The position numbers and the translations under genes were made by a program. DNA of 64,000 nucleotides from Haemonchus contortus (Eukaryota; Nematoda; Chromadorea; Rhabditida; Trichostrongylidae), in assembly GCA_000469685.2 (NCBI GenBank), contig LS997566.1:9434272-9498271 (forward strand), written 5' to 3'. The notes under the pieces are model-generated. The model did not search any database. It was given only the letters and a program-made list of their open reading frames with translations, and was not told where the DNA came from. Position 1 is the stretch's first letter. Each line of letters starts with the position of its first letter. Positions 39,650 to 51,239 of the stretch are shown piece after piece.

Positions 39650-42600
39650 TAAAGGACTCTTACTTACTTGGATACTTGGACGCTCGTTGTCGGCTGATAA
39701 TCCTCAGCGGCGAGCACACGCTTCCATCCATTTTTGACGATCTTGAGCGGTTTGGGACCAGTGTTGACCATCGTTTCCCTGGAGTTTCTTCAGTGAATCA
39801 CTCCATCTCGTTGCAGGACGGCCTAGTGTGCGTTTAATCTCACGTGGGTACCAGAACGTGACGCGAGTGGTCCACCTGTCGTCCGTGCGTCTAACCACGT
39901 GCCCTGCCCATCGTTTCTTTGCGTTCCACGCGTACACTTCGGCGTCACGGATGCCGGACATTGAGCGCATGTCTGCGCTGCGGAGGTTGAGACTCCTCTG
40001 CTTTGCGCGGTTGATCTTCAACAGCGTCCGCTCTAGAGCTCTTTGTGCGCGAACCAGCATTAGCGTTGACGTCTTGTTCTCCGCCCACGTCTCGGATGCG
40101 TAACAGAGTGCTGGCAATACCGTAGAGTCGAAAAGGTCAGCTCGTACTTTCTTGTCCGATACGAGATGAGCCGCTTCTCTTATGTTTCCGATTGCCGCCC
40201 ACGCGCATCTTCTGCGCCTCATAATCTCTGCACGCAGGTTGTTGTCCATGGAAATTAGACGGCCGAGGTACACATAGGAGTCGATGAACGGTAACGTGGT
40301 CCCTTCTAGTGTGATGGGTGACGCATCCGCCCATTCGTTTCGCATGACCATTGTCTTGCTCCTGTTCATCGTGAGGCCAATGGCTTTGGTGACGTCGTCC
40401 AACTCCTCCACCATCTGCTGCAGCTCCTCTCGGTTTTGGCTGATGAGGACGATATCGTCTGCGAAGCGCAGGTCGGATAGTTTCCTGCCGTCGATATTGA
40501 TGCCTTTATCGTCCCAGTCCAGTTGCAGCATCGCGTGGTTCAGCGCGGTGGTGAATAGTTTAGGAGATATCGTGTCACCCTGCCTGACTCCTTTCTCAAT
40601 CGGCACGCGAAGCTCTCGTTGGAACATGCGGATGGTGGTAAACGTGTCTGTATTACATTGTTCCAGGAGGTTGATGTAGCATGGATCGACTCCTGCATGA
40701 TGCAATGCGTTCCAGACAGAGTTGTGCTCCACACTGTCAAATGCCTTCGCATAGTCGATAAAGCAGAGAAGGAGTGGTTGTTTGTATTCCCTGGTCCGCT
40801 CTATTAGCTGCGTGATAGTGTGGATGTGGTCCATGCAACAGAAACCCTTGCGAAAACCGGCTTGTTCGACTGGTTGGTACTCGTCCAATTGCCTCTCAAG
40901 TCTGTTTAGTATGATCTTAGTAAACAGCTTGTACGGCTGCGAGAGAAGCGCAATTGGACGGTAGTTTTTTATTTGATCGCGCTCTCCTTTCTTGAACAGA
41001 AGAACCGTGTTTGACTTCTTCCACTGGTCCGGAATCCTCTGAGCGTCCAGGTACTTGTTGAAGCGCTTGGTGAGCTGCTTGATGATGGTGTGGGACGCCG
41101 ATTTCAAGAAGTCCGCTGAGATGCGGTCCGGTCCAGGTGCCTTTCTCGGTTTCATCTGACGTATGGCGCGTTCTACCTCCCATTCTTCTATCCTCGGAGC
41201 CACCTCTTGTGTTGGCGTAGGAATACGTGAAACCGATACCGTCGACCGAAAGAGGTTCGTGTAGTAGCTGACGGCAATCTCCTCGATCTTCGTTCTCGAT
41301 GTCTGCGGTCTGCCCATCGCGTCCCTCATAACTGCGATGATCGAGCGAGAGTCATTAAGGTCCTTACGACATCGCTTGAGGCTCGCTCTCGCCTCTGCTG
41401 CTTCCTTCAGTCGGGTGTCCTTGTATCGCTGTATCGACTCTCCCACAGCGATGCGGCACGCTTTATTGATCGTAGCACGTTCCAGAAGTGAAGACGCAGA
41501 GTTACGGTAAACGGCAGCCCGTTGTTGGAGGAGGGTGCGAGCATTTCCATCGATCCTGCTCCTCGAGTTGGCCCTTCCTGAAACAGCCGATGCCGTTGCG
41601 CAGTGTAGAAGTCCAGTTACGAGCAAGTCGTAATCGTGTGTCAAGTCCTGTGCCTCCTGCCACGCGTACTGAACAGCTGCCACCTCCATGGCGCTAGTGT
41701 CATACCGCGGTAGTCGTATTGGAGGAGGCCGGAAGTGATCACGTCTTCGAAGTTTTGCTCGTAGGCGGATTTTGGCTCTGACGAGCCTATGGTCGCTTCC
41801 GGTACGGAACGCTTCTACCACACTGACGTCCAGCAGACTCCACTTTCTGTTGGTGAGAACGTGGTCGATTTCGCTACGAGTCGCTGCATTAGGGTTCTCC
41901 CATGTCCAACGTCGATCTACGTTTTTCACGAAGAAGCTGTTTCCGTGGAATAGGTTGCATGCCTCTAAAAGGTCCATCAAACGCTCTCCATTCTCGTTCG
42001 TTACTCCGATTCCATGTGGTCCAGTGCGTGCTGTTGCCGGACTTTCCTCGTGGATGACTGCGTTGAAGTCCCCAACAACGTACTTGTAGTATGATCGCTC
42101 GTTTTTTGTAACCTCCTCCAGTTCCTTATAAAAGGCGTCCTTTTCTCCGTCGGTTGCTGTTGACGTTGGCGCATAGCAGTTAATAATGCTGACTGTGGTG
42201 CGCTTGTCGATGCGTAGCCGGAGAATGGCCAGTCGCGGACTGAGTACCTCGGTTGAGTCGATCAGATGTTCGATCCGACGATGGACCAAGAATCCCACGC
42301 CTCCGACGTTTTTTCCGTCGACTTTCGCTCCTAGAACGAAGAGGTGCCCGTCATTGGTCTTCTTGATGGCCGTTTCCTTGGTTTTCGTCTCCTGAAGAGC
42401 AATGACGTCGAAGCGAAGCCTCGTGCTGGTCTCATTCATGATAGTTTGGTCCGCCTTCGAGGCAATGGTACGGCAGTTGTAGGTACAAATTCGTAAGCAG
42501 TCTCCATGCCTCGAAGGTTTTTCGTCCTGTGCACTCCAAATCCTGCGGCGGTTTTTGTCTACAGGTCCCTTCAGGTCGCCGTTTGCTCCAGTGCACTTGG

Positions 42601-42780
42601 AGCTCGTGCTTCCATCTGCGCCGCTCCAGACCCTCATTGTGCGTGTTGAAGCTGTTGTACCGTCCTCGGGTAGCTAGCCCATTTTGAGGCGGTGATTACC
42701 TCCACTGTTAGCCGGAATTCCTTCCGTTTCGCCCCCTCGCCACTTCGAGGCCAGTGGTAGGATTTGGGGGGGGGGGGGAC
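39650..42780 (-). mobile_element. RTE-type non-LTR retrotransposon
   Basis: Minus-strand element with one long ORF (42637-39704) and a very short 3' end terminating in CCAAGTAAGTAAG-type short repeats near 39660, as in RTE elements, which lack long 3' UTRs and poly(A) tails. The 5' side runs at least to about 42780, where a G/C homopolymer tract lies; the exact boundary and target duplication were not resolved. A family A MITE begins about 120 bp beyond. Confidence 0.8.
39704..42637 (-). CDS. RTE-type endonuclease/reverse transcriptase, uninterrupted
   Basis: 977 codons with no stop or frameshift. The N-terminal apurinic-type endonuclease (about residues 45-290) shows CTYNCRT, ALQETKT, NCYAPT, GDFNAV, IDHVL and GSDHRLV. 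The reverse transcriptase (about residues 470-780) shows MKPRKAPGPDRI, LLFKKGERDQIKNYRPIALL, QAGFRKGF, CFIDYAKAFDSVE, VRQGDTISPKLF and the catalytic LRFADDIVL, then YVYLGRLIS. A C-terminal region with WAGHVVR and RPATRW follows, typical of nematode RTE elements. The start is the first Met of the open frame; true initiation may be nearer the endonuclease domain at about residue 45. All key acidic residues are present, so the element may be recently active. Confidence 0.93.
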   Translation of the reverse strand: MRVWSGADGSTSSKCTGANGDLKGPVDKNRRRIWSAQDEKPSRHGDCLRICTYNCRTIASKADQTIMNETSTRLRFDVIALQETKTKETAIKKTNDGHLFVLGAKVDGKNVGGVGFLVHRRIEHLIDSTEVLSPRLAILRLRIDKRTTVSIINCYAPTSTATDGEKDAFYKELEEVTKNERSYYKYVVGDFNAVIHEESPATARTGPHGIGVTNENGERLMDLLEACNLFHGNSFFVKNVDRRWTWENPNAATRSEIDHVLTNRKWSLLDVSVVEAFRTGSDHRLVRAKIRLRAKLRRRDHFRPPPIRLPRYDTSAMEVAAVQYAWQEAQDLTHDYDLLVTGLLHCATASAVSGRANSRSRIDGNARTLLQQRAAVYRNSASSLLERATINKACRIAVGESIQRYKDTRLKEAAEARASLKRCRKDLNDSRSIIAVMRDAMGRPQTSRTKIEEIAVSYYTNLFRSTVSVSRIPTPTQEVAPRIEEWEVERAIRQMKPRKAPGPDRISADFLKSASHTIIKQLTKRFNKYLDAQRIPDQWKKSNTVLLFKKGERDQIKNYRPIALLSQPYKLFTKIILNRLERQLDEYQPVEQAGFRKGFCCMDHIHTITQLIERTREYKQPLLLCFIDYAKAFDSVEHNSVWNALHHAGVDPCYINLLEQCNTDTFTTIRMFQRELRVPIEKGVRQGDTISPKLFTTALNHAMLQLDWDDKGINIDGRKLSDLRFADDIVLISQNREELQQMVEELDDVTKAIGLTMNRSKTMVMRNEWADASPITLEGTTLPFIDSYVYLGRLISMDNNLRAEIMRRRRCAWAAIGNIREAAHLVSDKKVRADLFDSTVLPALCYASETWAENKTSTLMLVRAQRALERTLLKINRAKQRSLNLRSADMRSMSGIRDAEVYAWNAKKRWAGHVVRRTDDRWTTRVTFWYPREIKRTLGRPATRWSDSLKKLQGNDGQHWSQTAQDRQKWMEACARR

Positions 42781-42900
42781 TCTCCACCTCACAAATCGCG
42801 CGCTCCAATCTTCCATCGCAATCCTGCGATAGGCGGCGGGTGCGGTGTGTGCGACGCCGAGTTAGGGGAGAAGTTCCCGGACCCGCGCTGCATTGCCACG

Positions 42901-44155
42901 GGAGACGGGCAGAGGGAACGGTTTTCTGTAATCGATTCGCCGCACGCGGCCGTCGCGGGCCATTCCTTCGCCGTTATAAGCACTAGCATTCTTCATACAG
43001 CTCAATCGATATACAATCCTTATTTTAGGGCTGATTCTGGTGAAAATGCAGTTGGGGGGTGCCAACACCTTTCCGTCTCGTTGCTCTGCGTCTCTGACCC
43101 AGGCGGCAGGGTACCCACAGAACACACTGGAGTGCGGATATGGCCTCTTAATAGTGATAGGGGAGGAGCTCCGGGGTGGGTGAGAAGTAAACGTAGTGCA
43201 AGGACAAGAGAAAGTTGCGATAAAGTAGAAAAGAGTGGGGTGCTAAGTGAGTTGGGAGGGGCCACGCGGCGGCGCGGCGCCTTTTCATGTCTGCGCTCTC
43301 TCCAGCGAGATAGTAGTACTGGAGCTGAGTCTGGGAAGGGATGGTGAGGTTGCACTGAAGTGTTTCGTGATTCAAAAGAAATTACATCTTGGCACATGAT
43401 ATATGCTTGCATACTATGGATACTCTTCTTCTGAGCCGATAAAACCCTATTTTTATGAAGGGGAGGGGCTCCGGGGTGGGTGAGATGGTTATCTCGTGCA
43501 AAAAGCTGAGTAGAGATAAAAGCTGAACGTCCAATTGGCTCATCCACCCCGGAGCCCCTCCCCTTACTAAAATTAGGTGAAAAATACGCAGTTATAACAT
43601 AAAAGAGCTATGAAATGTCTCTAAACACCGTTACGGGCTCGCCTACCCTTCCTTGCCTACTATCTAGCCGTAGAGGGCGCACACATGAAAAGGCGCCGCG
43701 CCGCCGCGTGCCCCCCCCCCCCCCAACTCACTTAGCACCAAGAGTGGAATGGGTTAAACTTGAGGAGTTTGACTGCAATAAGTCGATTGCACACCGTGGA
43801 CGCACCGCACGCCTCGACTGAAGTTGTTATTGAAGAGCTATTCTGAATCATTTCAACTTTTTGCACAACGTATACTTCTCACCCGCGCTCCTCTTGTTGA
43901 AGAATACACTCCCTATCATTATTTAGAGGCCAGTGCGGTCTCTGGGTACTCTGCCGCCTGGGTCGGAGACGCAGAGCAACCGGATGGAAGGGCGCTGGCA
44001 CCCCCCCCCCCCCCAACTACATTTTCACCCTGATTCTTTTATTAGTTCCTTTGTTCACGTATTTGTTACCTGCTGCTGCATACTGCTATAATCCTTCACG
44101 CGCGGCGTCCCTCTTGCCACGACGCGACAATTTCGTTCCTACTGCACCACAACCC
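42901..44155. mobile_element. MITE family A, copy 3, split by a hAT-like insertion
   Basis: The 5' half (42901-43038: GGAGACGGGCAGAGGGAACG through GCATTCTTCATACAGCTCAA) and the 3' half (44030-44155: TTTTATTAGTTCC through CGTTCCTACTGCACCAC) together make one family A copy. They are separated by the 991-bp foldback element and its 8-bp duplication, which dates the foldback insertion after the MITE insertion. Confidence 0.75.
43039..44029. mobile_element. hAT-like foldback element, 991 bp, with 8-bp target duplication
   Basis: Ends are GGTGAAAATGCAGTTGGGGG on the left and, in reverse complement, GGTGAAAATGTAGTTGGGGG on the right. Both sides are flanked by CTGATTCT (43031-43038 and 44030-44037), an 8-bp target-site duplication as made by hAT transposases. 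The inverted similarity extends far inside: CTCCGGGGTGGGTGAGAAGT-type and GGCGGCGCGGCGCC blocks at 43160-43290 match 43690-43880 in inverted order. No transposase is encoded; the frames inside (up to 197 codons) are products of the palindrome. Confidence 0.8.
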
Positions 44156-45860
44156 ATTGCCACTTATGCTAGCCAGGGCCCGTTACCGGATTGCTGTTTG
44201 ACCCGAGTTCCCTGAGCAATTTTTCGGTTCTGTTTACGGATACAAACTCTTCCAGTGATACAAGTTGTTAAGCGATAATTGGTACAAACAATAGATGCCC
44301 TTTTGATACAGAATCTTGCTTCGTGGTATTGTGATAGAAAAAAGTGTTGAAATTGCAAGGCCAAATGTCAGTTCTGTTCTGATAGCAGAGCACACAAAAA
44401 CTGCTCTTAAACAAGTAAATCAATAAGGAGTCGTTTTATGGTGCTGTAAAACGCCATCGAACGCGATGTCGGACTGCAACTATCCTGAGCCCGTCACATA
44501 TTATTTTAAGTTCGGTATCACTGTAGGGATCTAGACTTTGAATAACTAGGAATTTCAGCTTTTGCAATACATGGTACTTCTATGAACAGAAAGGCCAATG
44601 CGATGTGGAGGTTTTCGGTGAATCCGAAGGAATGAGGATCCCTTATAATCGTTAATTTAAGGCCTCTAGGTCACACTTCAGCGGATTCCTTACAATCTAG
44701 CGCTACATTAACTATTTCCCATTATTAAGAGATCTTCGGTCAGTGGTAGGTGGACTACTTTTTATGAAAGTACAAGGGACGCTGTTAGGTTTCAAACGGT
44801 CTAGATGAAGCGTAGCGAAGGCCTCAAACCCGGCTTAGCCGACATACACTCCCAAAGGCGCACCAGATGTCAAGGCGTTGGAGAGGTTTTGGAGGTTGGA
44901 CCATTCGCACCGGGTTTTCTATCAGTATTACGCCGGTTTTCGCGTTTTTTCGCCACTTCTGCACTATTCTGAACCACCACTTCCACTATCATTTGAAGGT
45001 ACATGCCTCAAAATTGTGACGTGAACTGTGACACTAAAAGCATACGCTGTTCAAGACAGAAAACCACTGACCCAGTGACGAAACAGGATCAAATGATCGT
45101 CAATTTTTTGCGGATCTGTGAGTTTGAAAGGCTAGGGATACGGTGTGTAGAAGCCGCTTAAGTCCTAAAGTGCTATTTTGGCGGAGGCAAGAACAGAAAA
45201 GTGACGCAAGAAAGAATTGGAACGCTTCCAAGTTTTTTGGTGTTCTGTAGTAATTGACAGACCCTTCCTGGTCGCATTTATCGCACTCTATTTTATCACT
45301 TTAAAGTCCAGGAGAGCTAATCGGTTGACCTGATTGTGAATTGGGGTTCCACATGTGCTACACCATCAACTGCTAAGATAGCGACCATAGATTAAAAAAA
45401 AAACTAGAAAACCTTTTAAAAATTAAGACACATGGAATAAGCATTCTCCTTAATTTTTGGGAAGATGCGAAGATAAGAAATTTTGAAATTTCAGAAAGCC
45501 ACCGGAGGGTTCAGTGGCATTTTCTAAACTTCGTTAGGCTGCCTTTTTCCTTACCGAAAAATTAACGAATTATTTTTATTGATACTTTGTTAATACTTTT
45601 TTGCAAGATCCTTGACAGTTACGTCACGTATTTGATAGTCACTTATAAACACGTACACCGCTGTGTTTATTCATGAATGAGACCACATTCACACACTTCA
45701 ACCCTCGTTTGTAGTAGTTAGACCTCAGCCTTCGTGGGTGTATTTAGAAATTTCAGCAGTTCTATTAAGTTTTTTTACAATTTTTCACTGCTTGCCATTG
45801 AATAAAAAAATTTAAAAAATATAAAAAACAAATAATAATCATGGCTGAGCATGTGGTGAG
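44156..45860. other. intergenic, no gene seen
   Basis: AT-rich sequence without convincing exons. A moderately GC-rich patch at 44800-44950 could be an old repeat. Confidence 0.4.
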
Positions 45861-45861
45861 A

Positions 45862-46060
45862 AAAGTTCAAGCTGAGCGACCACGATGAGCTTGAAAGAAG
45901 ACATGGTGGGATGTGATTAAGAAGGACTTCGCTGAAATTACGGTGACATCAGAAAATGCTGTAGATAGAATGAAATGGACATGACTAACAAGATTGGGCG
46001 TTCCTTCGATGGCACTGTGTCGGTGCTAGGACGAAGAAGGAGAACATGTGCTTAGAAGTC
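45862..46060 (+). pseudogene. degenerate 3' fragment of a retrotransposon reverse-transcriptase ORF
   Basis: The plus-strand translation contains KKTWWDVIKKDFAEITVTSE and AVDRMKWT, then stops. This resembles the extreme C-terminal segment of nematode RTE/CR1-type polyproteins (WxxVVKxD...A.DR.KWR). Several stops (TGA at about 45887 and 45977, TAG at 46027) show it is dead. It is on the opposite strand to the intact element at 39650-42780. Confidence 0.5.
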
Positions 46061-47349
46061 TCAACTATGTAAGTACTTTCGCTTTTTCCAGAAGAGTCAT
46101 CATTTTAATGATCAGTAGAATATTCCTGTACTTTGAGTCAAAAATTAGTCACATAACCACTCTACGCTTGCTGTGATTGTTTAAGAGATGTCATATATTT
46201 TAGGGATCAGATCGTGGGGAAAACACTAGTAGATGAAATTCATCTACGCTACGCTGCAGACCTTCCAACAACAATTAGAGAAATCAATAGTATCTTGAAA
46301 AAGGGAACTGAAAAAAAAAACTCGAAATCAGTGAAAACGTACATTTCTCAATCAGTCCTAGTTCGTGGTCAAATAAAATTCTTCTGAGTGAAGAGTAACT
46401 GCTGAATTTGTGGCAGAACTCTACCAAGTTTTCCGCCGAAGAAGAAAGACGAGAACAGAGAACCTTTAAAATAATCGTTTAGTTTCAAAGAATTCGAGGA
46501 GCCTTCGCTATTCAGGCGCATGAGTAGCTTTAGAACATTTAATGAAATTATCAGTAGAAAACAAATCAAAAACGATGCTGTGGAGCCAGTGGACTCGTAC
46601 ACTCACATCAGTGCAACGTCAACATGAATGGGTACTTTTTCGGCTGTCACTACTCTCCTCTCAATTCAGCGCTCATGATAAGAGACGGCATTCGTTCTGC
46701 CTGCAATTTTGAATGAATAACGTGTTGACATTAACCGCGCCCCCTAATGGTGAATCAAAACAAAAACTTTCGAACCAGCAGAACAAGTCTGTTTACTGAT
46801 AGACGACCTTCCCTTGTACGACAACTCAAGGTCGAAGTACATCCCTTTAACAAGATCTTTTCACTGAACTCCACAGTAGTATGTTTTTTTAGATCAACCA
46901 CGATAGGGATCCGAACTTGTATAAAGCATCTGGTTGATATGTATGATGTTCCACTCCAGGGCATAGATGATGTCCAGGAAACGAGTACCGCACTGCTACC
47001 CACCCAGACCAACGATGTCTTCCATCCCTACTGGATCGTTAAATGGAAGCAGATACGCGTGAAAGTAGAAAAGCACTGACGTCCACATCGGTTGGCCATC
47101 CCAAATCACTTTATAGGACACATACCCATCTAAATACAAGTACGATTCTTAATGGGAGTCAAATCAGAAGCGCGACCCAAGATGGGATTGGTCAAAGCCA
47201 CAAGTGTTCATCTCGTAGGCAAAAGCCCCCCAGCTCGCCATCGTTTCAAGGCACCGCAGTAGACCGACGAGCCTTGAGCCTCATCCTTCTCTGTGTGCTA
47301 GCTTTCAAAGTTAGAGACCCATAAAGTAATGTAAAGGCGATCTCTTGCT
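46061..47349. other. no gene recognised
   Basis: The 110-codon plus-strand frame at 46747-47079 has no splice context or known motif, and the overlapping minus-strand frame is of similar quality. Probably decayed repeat sequence. Confidence 0.35.
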
Positions 47350-47480
47350 GGGTGGCGGATTTCATTCCCACGGTAAGCGGCCGTGGCTTCGCGACAATTA
47401 CCGTAATGTTCCGCTAGGAATTCGAATCCTTCACAACACGCGGTCGGGTGCAGCAGTCGCACCGCGTCCTTTAGGTGCAA
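47350..47480 (+). repeat. interspersed repeat copy matching fre-1 intron 12
   Basis: Shares GGTGGCGGATTT, GGCTTCGCGACAATTACCGT and GGGTGCAGCAG with the inverted copy at 11300-11490. A weaker relative (GGCAAGCGGCAAATGTC...AATTACCGTA) occurs at 39415-39450. Class unknown. Confidence 0.5.
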
Positions 47481-47970
47481 GAGCCCCAGCCCTTTTGACT
47501 GCACTCTCACCATTCACCTATTTCGAGTCCAGTTGTGATCGTGCGGCAGAAAGAAACTAATCAAAGGAGCGTGTCGATTACTTTCGGCTGCGGAAGGCAA
47601 GGGAAAAGCCTTTACTTAACCGCCTAGTTGCTCCTTTCCTATAAAGGAGTTGCTTTATGTGAGGCTTGAACTATGTATACCGATGCAAATGTTCTACATA
47701 TACATGACCAGCTAGAGCAAGCGAATTATGATTAAGAGAATATTACTCAACGGATGTTACTGATAACCACACTGGCGTCAGTGAAAAAACTACTGTTCAT
47801 ATAGGAACTCTTCTATTTATTGACCATAGCCCACTGCACCAGCTAACGATAAGCACACAGGAGCGGTTTTGAATCCTGCTTTACAAAGGCATGCTTCGAG
47901 TTTACTGCACTGATCACTGCAAAACTGCAGTGTAATCCTCATGGGGACTTTGGCATGCTACTCCTTCGTG

Positions 47971-48224
47971 GGAGACGGGCGTTAGGAACGATTTTGGGTA
48001 ATCGATTTGCCGCACGCGGCAGTCGCGGACCACTCATTCGTCGTTATTACAGCTCTAGCGTTCTTCATACAGCTCAATCGATATGCGATCATTATTTTAT
48101 GCATAATTCTACTATTAGTACTTTTGTTCTTGTATTTCTTACCTACTGCTGCATCCTGCTACACTCCTTCGCGCGCGACGCCCCCCTCACCGCGATGCGA
48201 CCATTTCGTTCCTAACGCACCACC
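47971..48224. mobile_element. MITE family A, copy 4
   Basis: Starts GGAGACGGGCGTTAGGAACG, contains CGATTTGCCGCACGCGGC, GTTCTTCATACAGCTCAATC and CTTGTATTTCTTACC, and ends CGTTCCTAACGCACCACC. It is colinear with and oriented like the other copies. Confidence 0.7.
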
Positions 48225-50993
48225 CCCTCCTTCGTTGTTCATCATGAGAAAAAAACTCCTAGATTTCAACTATTTTCATTTGCAGCTATGCTCGATTTCC
48301 CACGCCAACGATAACCGGGTGATGAGTTATACCTGTTCTGATGATGCTATAGACCTGACTCACCACCCAGCAAGGTAGTTGAGGACTTATCATTTATTTC
48401 AGCCGTGCTGTGACTAATGAGATTGTGTAGTTGCGCCTTTACCGAAGAGTATAGAAGGAAACAATACTGTTTTGGAACCCTAGTTGCATTACATGAAATA
48501 TTTCTCATGAATCAGCGAACTATACTGTAAGGGTAAGGGCTATCAATAAGAAAGTAGTGGAATTTGGAGGTGCTGAAAGGTTTCTCTCCCCATCGCTGCT
48601 TTATTGTAGTCTTAACTTCTATAAGATTATTTGAAAAGATGTTTTTTATCACTTTGGGTCACGAAACAGGGATGGTGGCGTCTTCTAGGGAGCGAGAGTG
48701 CCTTGCAGAACTTTTTCATAAATTTCTGTTTATACAAATGTTTTTGACGCAATCAGAAGCGAAGAGCGAAACGTCATACATTCGGCCCAGAGTTTGACAA
48801 GAAAGTACGTATTCATGAATCTTTTCAGGGTTATCAAGTAGGGAACATGAAAAAAACACAGCGAACCAAACGCTTTAAGCAAGTCAAAAGATAACGATTT
48901 ATAACCCATCGCACCATCACCACAGACAGCTAGACAAACATCAAGTCTACCGACACCTGCGATCAGTTGCAATCATGACAGGTAAATTGGTACTAAATCT
49001 GACTATGGACGTGTTCAAAGCCTAAGCGACAACTAAACAGAATGGACATATTTGGAAAGTTGAGTGAGATTGCCGATATTAGGAATAAATGGTGGCTGAC
49101 AGAACGAATAACTTTGATCTAGTCAATGCCTGCTACCGTCGCTGTACTGGAACGAGCCAAATTAGATCTTAATGATGTTGAAATGGTGACAAGGTGTGTC
49201 CCAACCTGATATCATTGGAAGGCCAGACCACTGGATTTTCAAAGCCCTTTTGAGAAACGAACGCAGATTGTATGGGGCCAAGTGTTGCAGCGGTGATACT
49301 GTCACAGGCGTAGTCCAAGGATGGAATTTCCGATCGATAGCCGTCCAGGTCAGTCAAGACTATAAACTATCGTGATACTGCAAAATTACAATCTTCTCCT
49401 ACTAAATAAACTCGAAAACTGCTCCCAGTCCCCTTCTTCTCGCTGACAGTGAGGATCTGGATCGTCAGTAGCGCTCCCACTGATCAAGGCATTTGAAGCC
49501 AATGATTCTGTAGCAATGACGAAGAAAGACGGGATTAATAGGTATCCAAGGTGAGAATCAAAGAATCTATCGAACTGGCGCACTCGACCCGCAAAGTATG
49601 AACTTCTTGAGTCAAGGACCATAGTAATAAACCTTGAAAATATGAGATTTCTGAATTAGCTGCATGATTCAGGAGTTGTCCATTTGGTTCCGTCATATCA
49701 GCTCAAGCTCATCGATTGTCGCCCCAAGCAGTAATTATTATAAACAATATGAGAATCGTAAACATGGGTGTACGTTGGTTATCTAACCAACACGAAAATC
49801 ATAAACAGTTCGTCTTCGTTTTCAGATTCACATTCCACGGGCATCACCAAATTGCAGCCGCCCTAAAAGATATTTCTCGACAGTAAGCTGAATTCATCAA
49901 GACTGACATTCTTGGACCATAACGCTGATTGGGTTCATGCAAAGGCCACAGTGGATAAGCCTTAACAGTAATCAAAAATCTGATGAACTGCTGCTTTCTC
50001 CTGCTCGCTTATGAAAACCTGCTTGAGTTTTGCTCGTAACAGTCTTCCCTGGAGATTTCAGGAAGAAAGTATGTGATGCTGAACAGATATCAGAGTTTTG
50101 CCAACCCGAAAATTTAAAGCCACTTCAGTCACCTGCTGTTAAGACCAACTACTGGCTAAAAGCTGCATAACTGCCAGTCTCACGTATCGTATTAGAATTA
50201 TCCTGATTTGGGGCAGTTATTCGTTCTAGGACCCACACACAATCAGCTGATCGCCGAGTGATGAGCTATGTTTTTCTCCTGTCCTTTTCTCCTCTATTAT
50301 TCTTTTTGCTGCCGCGTTCCCTCATATTACTTCCCACCCCAAGAGGCTGAAAAACGTGAGCTATTTTTGCTGTTACTAAGGTCTTTTTGTTTAGTTGTGC
50401 TTAAAAGTGAATGAATTTTTGCTTACCTTAGTCAGTTATCTGTAGCAGGACCCACACGTACGCAATGACCCACATTGTATAGCTCGAACAAACGCCCCGC
50501 TCTTCTTCATTTTCAGATCTCACTCTCGTTCAGCCCCCTAATCAACGGTTTTTCGAAGCCTTTTTTCACTTTGGGAACACCGATTCACGCAGTTCCTTCG
50601 CCTTCATCGCACTATTTTCTATCTTATCTTCCATTTTTCGTCATAATCTGGATTACCCGAGATTATCATGAACTGTGCCTTTAAATTACAGTACCGAAAG
50701 GGAGACACTAACTGAACGTGTGCTGAGAGTAAGGGGCTACTTCAAAGATATAGGGAAGTGATAAATGTCGCGAGGGGTGATTCCTCATGTACGGAATGAC
50801 CTCTAGCACAAGGTAGGTCATATCCATAGATTATAACTCCCTTATCAATGCAGGAAGTGCAATATTAACTCTTCATCGTAATTCGGGCAAGACACAAGGA
50901 GGGATATCGGTGGAACCTTATAGTGCGCCTGAAATATAGAGAAAGCTCTGCCTCAATATGCAACATCAATGTGGAGATTTTTTTTCATTAATA
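48225..50993. other. no convincing gene
   Basis: Two minus-strand frames (49169-49357 and 49386-49622) have reasonable composition (for example FDSHLGYLLIPSFFVIATES and LDYACDSITAATLGPIQSAF), but no splice signals could be fitted, so they stay unannotated as genes. The rest shows nothing. Confidence 0.35.
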
Positions 50994-51239
50994 CACTGGT
51001 GTGCAAAACTTAGGGACGAAAGCAACTTTCGATCACTGAACCTCTGCCAAACGACAGAGCTCGATGAAATTTATACCATACAAAGGGGAACCATTACGGT
51101 ATTGCACATGAAGTAACCGGCAGAAAATCGAAATAGGACTAGCAAATAAGGCATTTTTATTGAAAGGTACCGATTACACATAGTTCCTCACAACTTATCC
51201 TAGTACTTCAAAAAAAGCGACGCGGTTCCGAATAGGGTA

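Noticed and set aside
42754..43547. ORFs of 175-197 codons around 43 kb
   Set aside because: They cross the border of the family A MITE and the hAT-like foldback and read through GC-rich palindrome arms; no protein family or splice context.
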